Source of the DNA: Candidatus Bathyarchaeota archaeon
GTDB lineage: Archaea; Thermoproteota; Bathyarchaeia; Bathyarchaeales; Bathyarchaeaceae
DNA: 5,297 nt
Assembly (NCBI GenBank): GCA_003662715.1
Contig: QMYO01000153.1
Location: 1 to 5,297, forward strand
Direction of reading: 5' to 3'
The notes under the pieces are model-generated. The model was not told where the DNA came from and ran no database searches. It saw only the letters and a list, made by a program, of their open reading frames with translations. This document shows positions 1-5,297 of this stretch, in pieces. Position 1 is the stretch's first letter, and each line of letters begins with the position of its first letter. The translations under genes were made by a program, and so were the position numbers.

Positions 1-1347
1 GAAGTAACCACAGCACCCGTCATCTATTCGCCTCAAGAGGCGGAAAAAACCGCTCTAGCCATCGGAAGAATTCTACGGGCTACGGGGAAGGTTAAGCGGG
101 GCTTAGGAACTATCCGTCAGGACCTAAACATTTCCATTCGAGACGGCGCCTTAACTGAAATTAAGGGTGTTCAGCAGCTTGAACTTGTCTCTAAGGTGGT
201 GGAGTATGAGGTTCAGCGTCAACTTGGTCTCCTCAAGATACGGGATGAGTTGAAAAAACGTGGAGTAAAAGAGGAGAATATCAAAGACGAATTCATCGAC
301 GTTACATCTGTATTTAACGAGACAAAATGTAAAGTTATCAAAAAGGCGCTCAGCCAGAACCAGCGGGTGATGGCGGTTAAGCTGCCTAAGTTCGCTGGTT
401 TACTCAAGATGGAGCTAGCGCCTAACATGAGACTTGGAAGCGAAATGGCAGCCATAGCTCATTTCTGGGGAAGGGTAGGAGGCATCTTCCACACAGACGA
501 GCTTCCAGCATACGGAATAACCGCCAAAGAAATAGATGACCTCAAAAAGCTTGTGAAGTCAGAGTCACAAGATGCTGTTGTGTTTGTTGCAGATACTGTG
601 GAAAATGCGACTGACGCCCTGAAAGCTATCGTGCAGAGGGCAAGAGAAGCTGTAAAGGGCGTTCCTGAAGAAACACGGGCAGCAAACCCTGATGGAACCA
701 CCCGATATATGCGCCCTAGACCCGGAGCAGCTCGAATGTACCCTGAGACAGATGTTCCTCCCATCCAGTTGAGTGAAGAATATGTGGAAAAACTGCGTAC
801 TAGGCTTCCTGAACTGCCTGAACAGAAGAGGAGACGCTTAGCAAAAGAGTACGGTTTGAATCCGAAGCTGGTAGAACAGATTCTCAATTCAGAGTATGCT
901 GACTTGTTTGAGAAGGTGGCTAAAGAAACCAAAGTTTCCCCCACCGTCATAGCGGTTGCATTAACGGAAACTATGAAAGCGTTAAGACGAGATGGAATAG
1001 AAGTGGAAAGAGTTAGTGATGAGCAGTTGAAAGAACTTTTTTGTCTTATAGATGCTAAAGAAACCACTAAGGAGGCAATACCCAACATAATCACGTGGCT
1101 GTCAAAACATGAAGATGCAACAGTGAAGGAGGCGGTTGAAAGTCTAGGGTTGGCGATGATTTCGCAAAAGGAACTAGAAAGAATAATGGACGATTTGATA
1201 AGAAAAAACAAAAACCTAATAGAGGAGAGAAAAGAAGGCGCCTTCGGACCCCTCATGGGTATGGTTATGAAGAAAGTTAGGGGACGAGTGAAAGCCGAGC
1301 TGGCTAGTGAGATTCTGAAGAGAAAGTTGAAAGAATTTATTGGATAA
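1..1347 (+). CDS. gatE: Glutamyl-tRNA(Gln) amidotransferase subunit E, 5'-truncated
   Basis: GatE works with GatD in the archaeal cytoplasm to convert Glu-tRNA(Gln) to Gln-tRNA(Gln). GatE binds the mischarged tRNA and activates the glutamyl group; GatD supplies ammonia from an amide donor. The frame is open from base 1 and ends at TAA 1345-1347, giving 448 visible residues. Full-length GatE is about 620 residues, so roughly the first 170, part of the catalytic cradle, lie outside. Visible residues about 37-75 carry the cradle signature RGLGTIRQDLNISI followed by EIKGVQ and YEVQRQ. Residues about 123-225 fit the GAD (AspRS-insertion-like) domain found in GatE but not in bacterial GatB. Residues about 220-254 hold GVPEETRAANPDGTTRYMRP and then PGAARMYPETDVPP, very characteristic of GatE. 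Residues about 310-448 are the helical tRNA-binding tail, including AFGPLMGMVMKKVRGRV. No frameshift is seen. A GTG at 196 is internal and is not the start. The identification is very secure. Confidence 0.97.
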   Translation, partial: EVTTAPVIYSPQEAEKTALAIGRILRATGKVKRGLGTIRQDLNISIRDGALTEIKGVQQLELVSKVVEYEVQRQLGLLKIRDELKKRGVKEENIKDEFIDVTSVFNETKCKVIKKALSQNQRVMAVKLPKFAGLLKMELAPNMRLGSEMAAIAHFWGRVGGIFHTDELPAYGITAKEIDDLKKLVKSESQDAVVFVADTVENATDALKAIVQRAREAVKGVPEETRAANPDGTTRYMRPRPGAARMYPETDVPPIQLSEEYVEKLRTRLPELPEQKRRRLAKEYGLNPKLVEQILNSEYADLFEKVAKETKVSPTVIAVALTETMKALRRDGIEVERVSDEQLKELFCLIDAKETTKEAIPNIITWLSKHEDATVKEAVESLGLAMISQKELERIMDDLIRKNKNLIEERKEGAFGPLMGMVMKKVRGRVKAELASEILKRKLKEFIG

Positions 1348-1374
1348 CTTCATAATTTAACTCTAAACTTCAAC

Positions 1375-1380
1375 ATATAA
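1375..1380 (+). promoter_or_regulatory. Candidate archaeal TATA box for the three-gene operon
   Basis: ATATAA lies 28 bases after the gatE stop and 72 bases before the first small gene. A start of transcription about 25 bases downstream, near 1402, would leave a leader of about 50 nt. The upstream bases are not a strong purine-rich BRE, and the surrounding DNA is A/T rich, so other boxes are possible. Weak, position-based evidence. Confidence 0.35.
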
Positions 1381-1419
1381 TGGAAATTACATCTTAAAGG
1401 TAAATTCTAAAAGGCACAG

Positions 1420-1439
1420 CCATAATATTCGAAGTATGG
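1420..1439. repeat. Short inverted repeat CCATA-N10-TATGG in operon leader
   Basis: Arms CCATA (1420-1424) and TATGG (1435-1439) flank ten bases. The right arm runs into the GGAG (1438-1441) that is the likely SD site for the ATG at 1452, ten bases further on. It could be an operator half-site pair or a weak RNA hairpin touching the SD. Five-base arms can arise by chance in A/T-rich DNA. Confidence 0.25.
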
Positions 1440-1451
1440 AGAAAATGATGA

Positions 1452-1868
1452 ATGCCATTTTCGCTTCGTGTTAAATTTGGCTCACATGAGATAGAAATTA
1501 GCGGAACCCGTGAAGAAGTGATGAAAACCATTGAGGAGCTTCCAGACGTGGTTGCTAGCGTTTCTAAGGCGTTTGATGCTGTTGACTTAAAAGTAAAGAC
1601 TTCTAAACCCGCTGCTTCTACAGTATATCCAGCTATTTCATCTTCTGCGAACTGTAGCGAGGCAGTTTTAAAAATTCTTGAAACGGACTGGGGAAAACAG
1701 CAGCCTCGAACTCTACCTGAGTTAGTTAACGCCATGAAGGCTAATGCGTTACATTATCCGTCCACCACCCTTTCTGGAGTGCTTGTTTGGTTGGTTAAGA
1801 AGGGCAGAGTTAAACGATGGAAAACAGATAAAGGTTACGTATATGCTTTAACTGAAAAGGAAGCGTGA
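1452..1868 (+). CDS. Small two-domain protein, beta-hairpin/helix N-module plus winged helix (type A)
   Basis: I do not recognise this 138-residue protein as a named family. Residues 1-45 read as two short strands and a helix: SLRVKF, then EIEISG, then EEVMKTIEELPDVV. Residues 46-66 are a Ser/Ala/Pro-rich linker. Residues 67-135 look like a winged helix: a first helix from SEAVLKIL, a second at TLPELVNAMK, a recognition-like helix HYPSTTLSGVLVWLVKKG (101-118), and a basic wing RVKRWKTDKGYVYAL. It is clearly related to the minus-strand gene at 2843-3250, sharing HY..T, L..LVK.G and Y.YA in register. There is no signal peptide or membrane segment, so it is likely cytoplasmic. GGAG at 1438-1441, ten bases before the ATG, supports the start. 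It leads a three-gene operon. DNA binding is inferred from fold appearance only; a protein-interaction winged helix is equally possible. Confidence 0.85.
   Translation: MPFSLRVKFGSHEIEISGTREEVMKTIEELPDVVASVSKAFDAVDLKVKTSKPAASTVYPAISSSANCSEAVLKILETDWGKQQPRTLPELVNAMKANALHYPSTTLSGVLVWLVKKGRVKRWKTDKGYVYALTEKEA
1859..1863 (+). promoter_or_regulatory. SD site that selects the ATG at 1871
   Basis: GGAAG lies within the end of the preceding gene. GTG at 1865 is only one base downstream of this run, too close for normal initiation. ATG at 1871, two codons later in the same frame, has a normal spacing of seven to nine bases. The ATG is therefore preferred, although GTG 1865 would give the classic GTGA stop-start overlap. 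Confidence 0.5.
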
Positions 1869-1870
1869 AC

Positions 1871-2338
1871 ATGGGAAAGATACAAGCCAAGATTAAGACC
1901 CCCTTCGGTGAGATAATTGTAGAGGGAGAAAACGCTCAAGAGATTATCGAAACCCTCAACACTCTACCCCCTCAATTCATGGACAAAATAAGCGATTTAG
2001 TCTCTGCAAAACTAGCTCCACCGATGAAGACGCAACTTGAAGGAATCATAGAACTCACCACGCAGGGACCCGTCATAACCACCCGAGAAAAACTTACCCA
2101 CTACGAAGCCATCGGACTAATTTTATATGCTTCTGAAGAAAAAACCAGCACCGCAACCCAAATCAGCCGCTTGCTCAGTTCGAGTGGAATTAAATCCATG
2201 GTGCCAGCGCGCCTCAATGAAATGACCAAGCGGGGATTAGTGTTTAAGCCAGACCCTGCTAAGCCAGAGTTCAAGTTAACCACGCAGGGTGAAAGATGGG
2301 TGGAGGACGAATTATTAGCGAGGCTACGAGGGCAATGA
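1871..2338 (+). CDS. Small two-domain protein, beta-hairpin/helix N-module plus winged helix (type B, copy 1)
   Basis: Function is not recognised. From the preferred ATG it has 155 residues; from GTG 1865 it would have 157. Residues 1-45 are again a beta-hairpin and helix: KIQAKIKTPFGEIIVEG, then AQEIIETLNTLP. A middle segment with GPVITTREKLT (about 66-76) leads into a winged-helix-like region (about 75-145) containing ISRLLSSSGIK, ARLNEMTKRGLV and a C-terminal strand FKLTTQGERW, then a charged helix. It is a tandem paralogue of the next gene: the GP...KLT..E segment, the RL.E...RG/EG helix, and K.TT.G followed by a terminal helix all align. It begins two bases after the upstream stop and is one base from the next start, so the three genes are probably co-transcribed and translationally coupled. 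The pattern resembles archaeal winged-helix regulators, but no ligand or partner is visible. Confidence 0.83.
   Translation: MGKIQAKIKTPFGEIIVEGENAQEIIETLNTLPPQFMDKISDLVSAKLAPPMKTQLEGIIELTTQGPVITTREKLTHYEAIGLILYASEEKTSTATQISRLLSSSGIKSMVPARLNEMTKRGLVFKPDPAKPEFKLTTQGERWVEDELLARLRGQ
2328..2332 (+). promoter_or_regulatory. SD site GAGGG supporting a TTG start
   Basis: GAGGG ends seven bases before TTG 2340-2342. No in-frame ATG or GTG is near, and the N-terminal strand common to the paralogues starts just after this TTG, so the rare start codon is well supported. Confidence 0.6.
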
Positions 2339-2339
2339 G

Positions 2340-2846
2340 TTGAGTGAAGAGAAGATAACGGTTCACATCAAATATAGGGATATAGAACAAACATTTGTGG
2401 GTAACGTAAATGATGTTTGGATAGGTGTGAACAAGTTCTTCAGTCAGATGATTCCTTCTTTTAACGTGGCACACAAAATATTGCTCACGGCAGATATTCA
2501 AAGTTTAATCGAAGACTCTAGGGATGTAATCGCCATTGCACCTGAAGGTCCAGAACTCTTAATTTCTAAACAAAAGCTAACAGACAGCGAGATTATTCAG
2601 CTCTATCTGCTGGCGGCTTACATAGGACATAAACTAGGGCATCTGAATAGAGACGCCGTATCAAAGGAGGAGCTGCAAACTCGGCTTGGAAAAAGCTCAA
2701 AAATAACGAGTACACGACTTGGCGAGCTCTGTCGAGAAGGAGTGGCAACCAAAACTGAGGAAGGCGATTATAAAATAACCACAATTGGAATCAAGCGGCT
2801 TCAAGAGGAAGTGTTGCCGAAAATTCGGGAAAGGATTCAAATCTAA
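2340..2846 (+). CDS. Small two-domain protein, beta-hairpin/helix N-module plus winged helix (type B, copy 2)
   Basis: Function is not recognised. The 168-residue protein begins with TTG, one base after the upstream stop. Residues 1-45 hold a more divergent copy of the N-module: ITVHIKYRDIEQTFVG followed by a helix with NDVWIGVNKFF. Residues 46-68 are a linker-like region. GPELLISKQKLTDSE (70-84) matches the equivalent piece of the upstream paralogue. Residues about 80-150 form the winged-helix-like part, with a longer, His/Asn-containing insert (about 95-105) than copy 1, then SKEELQTRLGKSS, a recognition-like helix TSTRLGELCREG, and a strand YKITTIGIKRL. A charged helix ends the protein. 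It is the last gene of the operon. Its TAA overlaps the stop of the convergent minus-strand gene, so no terminator fits between them. The divergence of its N-module suggests a different partner or ligand, which is inference. Confidence 0.83.
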   Translation: MSEEKITVHIKYRDIEQTFVGNVNDVWIGVNKFFSQMIPSFNVAHKILLTADIQSLIEDSRDVIAIAPEGPELLISKQKLTDSEIIQLYLLAAYIGHKLGHLNRDAVSKEELQTRLGKSSKITSTRLGELCREGVATKTEEGDYKITTIGIKRLQEEVLPKIRERIQI

Positions 2847-3250
2847 ATGGTTGGCGGAGGTCTTTTCTGAGCGTAGCGGTAACGGCGTGGTCGTCCTTCT
2901 CTTGTTAATATGCCGTCTTTAACTAAATCGATGAGTGCATGGGCTACTGCGGTGCGGTCGTAGTGGTAGCCTCTGCGTGCCATTTCACTGTGCACTTCCC
3001 CTAATGCTTTAGAAGATGCGAACCAGCCTTCTGACCAGAGCTTTTGTATGAGTCCTTTGCAAGTTTCTGCTCTTGTAGAAGGTAAGCTTCGCTTAGATGC
3101 AATCATTGGTTCTCTGGCATATTCTTTGACTGTTGAGAGAATTCTTTTCACCGTTTCTTCTAACTGGTCTTCTCTGCATTCGATTTCGAATTCCATGTCT
3201 CCCACCTTCATCTTCAGGTGGATTGGGGGTTTTGGTTCTTCTTCTGTCAT
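2843..3250 (-). CDS. Small winged-helix protein divergent from nurA (type A), candidate regulator
   Basis: This 135-residue protein is not a named family to me. Residues 1-8 are acidic and Pro-rich. Residues 9-45 are the N-module: IHLKMKVGDMEFEIE, then EDQLEETVKRIL. Residues 46-60 are a linker. Residues 61-128 are winged-helix-like: TCKGLIQKLWSEGW, ALGEVHSEMARRG, recognition-like helix HYDRTAVAHALIDLVKDG (96-113), and a very basic wing REGRPRRYRYAQKR. It aligns with the gene at 1452-1868 along its whole length, so it is a type A paralogue on the opposite strand. The ATG (3248-3250) is supported by AGGG on the minus strand, six bases upstream. Its promoter shares 3251-3342 with nurA. A basic-wing protein divergent from an operon and beside palindromes is the classic layout of a local regulator. 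That role is inferred; it could instead be a DNA-binding partner of HerA-NurA. Confidence 0.85.
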   Translation of the reverse strand: MTEEEPKPPIHLKMKVGDMEFEIECREDQLEETVKRILSTVKEYAREPMIASKRSLPSTRAETCKGLIQKLWSEGWFASSKALGEVHSEMARRGYHYDRTAVAHALIDLVKDGILTREGRPRRYRYAQKRPPPTI

Positions 3251-3275
3251 CGGTTTCCCTTATTGTTTATTGTAT

Positions 3276-3290
3276 TGAACATGTTGTTCA
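3276..3290. repeat. Perfect 15-bp palindrome TGAACA-TGT-TGTTCA, candidate operator
   Basis: Six-base arms flank a three-base centre in the divergent region. For the minus-strand gene it lies between the shared A/T box and the expected transcription start near 3279, a typical repressor position. For nurA it lies just upstream of the TATA box, where it could affect TFB or act as an activator site. The binder is unknown; the adjacent winged-helix protein is the obvious candidate. Confidence 0.6.
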
Positions 3291-3300
3291 TGCACAACAT
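3281..3300. repeat. Second, overlapping inverted repeat ATGTTGT-N6-ACAACAT
   Basis: Seven-base arms (3281-3287 and 3294-3300) flank six bases. The left arm lies within the 15-bp palindrome, and the right arm ends at the first T of the TTTAAATA box. The two repeats cannot both be occupied or folded fully at once. Confidence 0.5.
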
Positions 3301-3307
3301 TTAAATA
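3300..3307 (+). promoter_or_regulatory. TATA box TTTAAATA for nurA-herA
   Basis: An exact match to the common archaeal TTTAWATA form. Transcription would start near 3330, leaving a leader of only about 13-16 nt before the TTG start, with a GGTGA SD site inside it. The upstream bases GCACAACA are a partial fit to a purine-rich BRE. Confidence 0.6.
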
Positions 3308-3308
3308 T
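3300..3308 (-). promoter_or_regulatory. Same A/T box read as ATATTTAAA for the minus-strand gene
   Basis: The box is almost symmetric and may direct transcription both ways. On the minus strand it predicts a start near 3279 and a leader of about 28 nt before the ATG at 3250. A weaker alternative is the A-rich stretch around 3262-3275. Direction of use cannot be settled from sequence. Confidence 0.35.
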
Positions 3309-3334
3309 CAAACGCCTCCATTAAATTGTAAATT

Positions 3335-3339
3335 GGTGA
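3335..3339 (+). promoter_or_regulatory. SD-like GGTGA deciding nurA's TTG start
   Basis: The site lies three bases before TTG 3343 and six before TTG 3346. The spacing slightly favours the second TTG, which would shorten the protein by one residue. The first in-frame ATG, at 3451, has no SD-like sequence. Confidence 0.5.
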
Positions 3340-3341
3340 AT

Positions 3342-3358
3342 ATTGTTGATTGAACAAT
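3342..3358. repeat. Inverted repeat ATTGTT-N5-AACAAT over the nurA start codons
   Basis: Six-base arms flank GATTG and cover both candidate TTG starts. It includes a further TGAACA half-site (3351-3356) identical to the left arm of the 15-bp palindrome. It could be an extra operator or a hairpin masking the start. Confidence 0.4.
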
Positions 3359-4440
3359 TACATTATACAACAACACCAAAATATAATTTTCCACAACCCC
3401 TCCAAGACCTACAACCACCACAAAGATTCATCGAACTAAGCCTCAAATCCATGAAAAAAATCCACGGAGAATACTTCCAACCACACGAAACAACATTCCA
3501 CGAATTCGCCAAAGAAAACTTTCAAGACGCTACCCCACCCCTTCTGTCTCACCCACTCCATACATTACAACCAATCCCATTAAAACCCATATCCGACGAC
3601 ACACCAATCATCGCCATAGACGTTTCCAGCATAAATCTCGGCGAAACCCAAACTGGAATATTATGCGCAGTAAGAGGAGCCATAGTTTGGAGAAGAAAAA
3701 ACAGATACCAATGTCTTCACCTAGGACCTTTCCCCTTCCACATAACAGAGGAAAACAAAAAAGAAATCTACAACATGCTTAGACAATGCTACTTTAAAGT
3801 CTCAGAGGAAGCCAACGGTCCTAACCTCTTTAACATACAAACTAGAATTTGCAACCTGCTAGAACGCTGGCTTCAAATGAGCGTCAGCTACTCCTCCCAT
3901 GGCAGCATCATCCTGTGGGATGGCTCCCTAACCGCTGGAACCGTTGACAGCCCAGTTAAGTTTGTTTCTCAACTCTTAGAAATGGCTAGAAACCGCTTAA
4001 ACACGGTTTTGGCATTCTCAAAAATGACTCGCCTAAGGATTTCTGGATGCCGACTAACCGATTTGATATGGCAGCATCCACCGCCCTGCCTGCTTCAAAT
4101 CCGCCACATCCCAACCCATACCTCAAGCCCAATGCGTCTTCTAGGAAACATTTACGTAGCTAAACTTACTGGGGGAAGCTGCTCTTTTAGGTTGGATATC
4201 GATAAAGAAATTCAGCAGGAGAAGGGAGTAGAAGCTGTACAAAAGCTTCTCGGCAACGACCTTCTTCTTGAAAGTTATCCTGAAACTCTGCGTTTAGCGC
4301 ATGTATTCTCAACCTTCACTGCTAATGAGGTAATCGGCATACAACGCTTCATAACTCAAAAGTGTGGATTAAAAATAGTTACACGACCCAATGTGCGTCG
4401 ACTTCTTTTCGGACCCTTTGGAAAGGGCGCTGAGGGCTAG
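3343..4440 (+). CDS. nurA: NurA-family 5'-3' nuclease
   Basis: NurA is a Mn2+-dependent nuclease that pairs with the HerA motor to process DNA ends in archaea. The 365-residue protein shows the family's catalytic set: D93 in IAIDVSSINLG, E174 in TRICNLLERWLQ, D193 in the ILWDGSL motif, and Y312 with H320 in SYPETLRLAH. The eight-residue gap from Y to H matches the Y291/H299 pair I recall for Sulfolobus NurA. The spacing from D93 to E174 (81) is longer than the nearly 60 I recall for characterised NurA proteins, suggesting an insertion around 120-165. Residues 1-85 are rich in Pro, Gln, His and Thr and nearly free of Gly, probably a flexible extension. The start is TTG at 3343 or 3346, both behind GGTGA. 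herA follows after three bases, so the two are one operon. The first third has a striking lack of G on the coding strand, unlike its neighbours. Family assignment is strong by motif, though overall similarity cannot be scored here. Confidence 0.88.
   Translation: MLIEQLHYTTTPKYNFPQPLQDLQPPQRFIELSLKSMKKIHGEYFQPHETTFHEFAKENFQDATPPLLSHPLHTLQPIPLKPISDDTPIIAIDVSSINLGETQTGILCAVRGAIVWRRKNRYQCLHLGPFPFHITEENKKEIYNMLRQCYFKVSEEANGPNLFNIQTRICNLLERWLQMSVSYSSHGSIILWDGSLTAGTVDSPVKFVSQLLEMARNRLNTVLAFSKMTRLRISGCRLTDLIWQHPPPCLLQIRHIPTHTSSPMRLLGNIYVAKLTGGSCSFRLDIDKEIQQEKGVEAVQKLLGNDLLLESYPETLRLAHVFSTFTANEVIGIQRFITQKCGLKIVTRPNVRRLLFGPFGKGAEG
4414..4427 (+). repeat. Palindrome CCCTTTGGAAAGGG before the herA SD
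   Basis: In RNA this would make a five-pair stem with a TGGA loop, ending five bases before GAGGG (4432-4436), the SD site of herA. It encodes GPFGKG at the NurA C-terminus, so chance is possible. It might tune the nurA-to-herA translation ratio or mark RNA processing. Confidence 0.35.
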
Positions 4441-4443
4441 ATT

Positions 4444-5297
4444 ATGCGGTTATATAGAAAAGAGGGAAACACCCTTCAGATTCTTGCTCTTCCAAACGGG
4501 AACATAGAGAAAGGAGACTACCTCCTCATAGACGACCCTACCACTCATAGAAGTTTAATTGCGCAAGTGATTGATATGCAATTTGCCAATGTTCCCGGCA
4601 TCCTAGAAGAACTTCTGCGAAACTCTACCACTAATGAGCTTGTTTATGAGGAGAAGTTTGACCCATTAGACATAACCTCTCATGTCACGTACATTCAAGA
4701 TTCACGGCTACTTATCTGCAAGATTCGAGGGACCATAGAGGATGGAAAGCTAAGTATGACTGCTTCATGGCTTCCCTCTCGCTCCCAATCCAACATCAAA
4801 AGGCTTCCCACCGCTTCTCTCTTAACCCTAGCCAAGATTAGCGAAGACCTCCCTGTCCAACTTGGCGAAACTAAGGAATTGTCTCAATTCACTATTGACG
4901 CTCGGGCTCTTGATGGAAAACTGAACATCGTTACTGGAAAGAAGGGAACTGGAAAATCCCATCTCTCTAAGCTGCTTGTTCTAGGTCTAATCAACCATGG
5001 CGCTATGGTGGTAGTTCTAGACCTTAACGGCGAATACACATATCTAGGCTTTTCATCAAACGGAGAAAAGAATCAGTATCACGATAAAATTCACGTGTTA
5101 ACGCCCGCATCTAACTTCAAGATAACGCTTGACCAGATGAAACTACGGGTTATGTTAAATGTTCTTATTCATGCGCTTCATCTCCCAGGCACTTCTGCCC
5201 GAGAGTTTCGGCGTATATGGCGGTTTCTTAAAGAAAAAAACGCTCTCACTCTACATGAGCTCGGTGAAGCCATTAGAAATTGGAAGTGCAATCAGCA
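4444..5297 (+). CDS. herA: HerA-type DNA-translocating ATPase, 3'-truncated
   Basis: HerA is a hexameric FtsK-HerA superfamily motor that moves DNA and drives the NurA nuclease. The frame runs from ATG 4444 to the window edge with no stop, giving 284 complete codons of a protein usually about 500 residues or more. Residues about 1-120 fit the N-terminal HAS-barrel: beta-rich, with GNIEKGDYLLID and a strand SLIAQVID early on. The Walker A motif is G165-S172 (GKKGTGKS), with the catalytic lysine K171 at 4954-4956. It is followed by strand MVVVLDLNGEYTYLG (about 188-202), the HerA-like D-x-x-G-E-Y element after the P-loop. Walker B, the conserved catalytic residues further on, and the C-terminal brace lie outside. 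GAGGG at 4432-4436 is seven bases from the start. The three-base gap from nurA argues for coupled expression of the pair. Another HerA/DUF87 ATPase subfamily is possible, but the nurA partner favours HerA. Confidence 0.88.
   Translation, partial: MRLYRKEGNTLQILALPNGNIEKGDYLLIDDPTTHRSLIAQVIDMQFANVPGILEELLRNSTTNELVYEEKFDPLDITSHVTYIQDSRLLICKIRGTIEDGKLSMTASWLPSRSQSNIKRLPTASLLTLAKISEDLPVQLGETKELSQFTIDARALDGKLNIVTGKKGTGKSHLSKLLVLGLINHGAMVVVLDLNGEYTYLGFSSNGEKNQYHDKIHVLTPASNFKITLDQMKLRVMLNVLIHALHLPGTSAREFRRIWRFLKEKNALTLHELGEAIRNWKCNQ

Noticed and set aside
459..1256. 265-codon open frame on the minus strand
   Set aside because: It lies wholly inside gatE, whose protein is certain. The translation is Ser-rich with no recognisable domain, as expected for an antisense shadow.
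1348..1451. tRNA or small RNA gene after gatE
   Set aside because: No cloverleaf arms or TTC-loop pattern can be made out, and the stretch is too short and A/T rich.
1394..1735. 113-codon minus-strand frame across the operon leader and first small gene
   Set aside because: It overlaps a gene with a good SD and a paralogue nearby, and its product has no recognisable pattern.
3048..3324. Two plus-strand frames running into the divergent promoter region
   Set aside because: They are antisense to the winged-helix gene at 2843-3250, which has a clear paralogue, and they end inside the control region. Their Ser/Leu/Phe-rich products look like shadows.
3251..3358. Possible CRISPR repeats or a mobile-element end
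   Set aside because: The repeats are short, overlapping and unevenly spaced, with no spacer array and no transposase gene in the window. An operator reading fits better.
3451..4440. Shorter NurA starting at ATG 3451
   Set aside because: No SD-like sequence precedes this ATG, and the promoter and GGTGA site point to the TTG codons at 3343 or 3346. Not fully excluded.

Overview
The window is archaeal DNA. It opens inside a gene for GatE, the archaeal-only subunit of the tRNA-dependent glutamine amidotransferase GatDE, and closes inside a HerA-type ATPase that follows a NurA nuclease gene, a pairing typical of archaea. TTTAAATA and ATATAA boxes sit where archaeal promoters are expected, and GTG and TTG starts are used. 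I cannot place it further from sequence alone. An uncultivated TACK-type lineage such as Bathyarchaeia would fit, but that is a guess.

Layout. (1) 1-1347, plus strand: gatE, lacking its 5' part. (2) 1348-1451: intergenic leader with a candidate TATA box, a small inverted repeat and a Shine-Dalgarno (SD) site. (3) 1452-2846, plus strand: a tight operon of three small genes I do not recognise, with a 2-nt gap at the first junction and a 1-nt gap at the second. (4) 2843-3250, minus strand: a fourth small gene of the same type, whose stop overlaps the operon's last stop tail to tail. (5) 3251-3342: a divergent control region with overlapping palindromes and a near-symmetric A/T box. (6) 3343-4440 and 4444-5297, plus strand: nurA and then herA, with herA cut by the window end.

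The four small proteins share one plan: an N-terminal beta-hairpin plus helix module of about 40 residues, a linker, and a C-terminal winged-helix-like domain. They form two subtypes. Type A is 1452-1868 and 2843-3250; type B is 1871-2338 and 2340-2846. They look like paralogues made by local duplication. I know of no described function for this arrangement.

How the genes may work together (inference). HerA and NurA form a motor-nuclease complex that processes DNA ends. The minus-strand winged-helix gene is divergent from nurA-herA and shares a palindromic promoter region with it, so it may regulate that operon, itself, or both. The other three could be regulators, DNA-binding partners of the same system, or an unrelated family expanded at this locus. 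No Mre11 or Rad50 gene is visible, and downstream genes lie outside the window. The gatE gene is housekeeping and probably just marks the edge of the locus.
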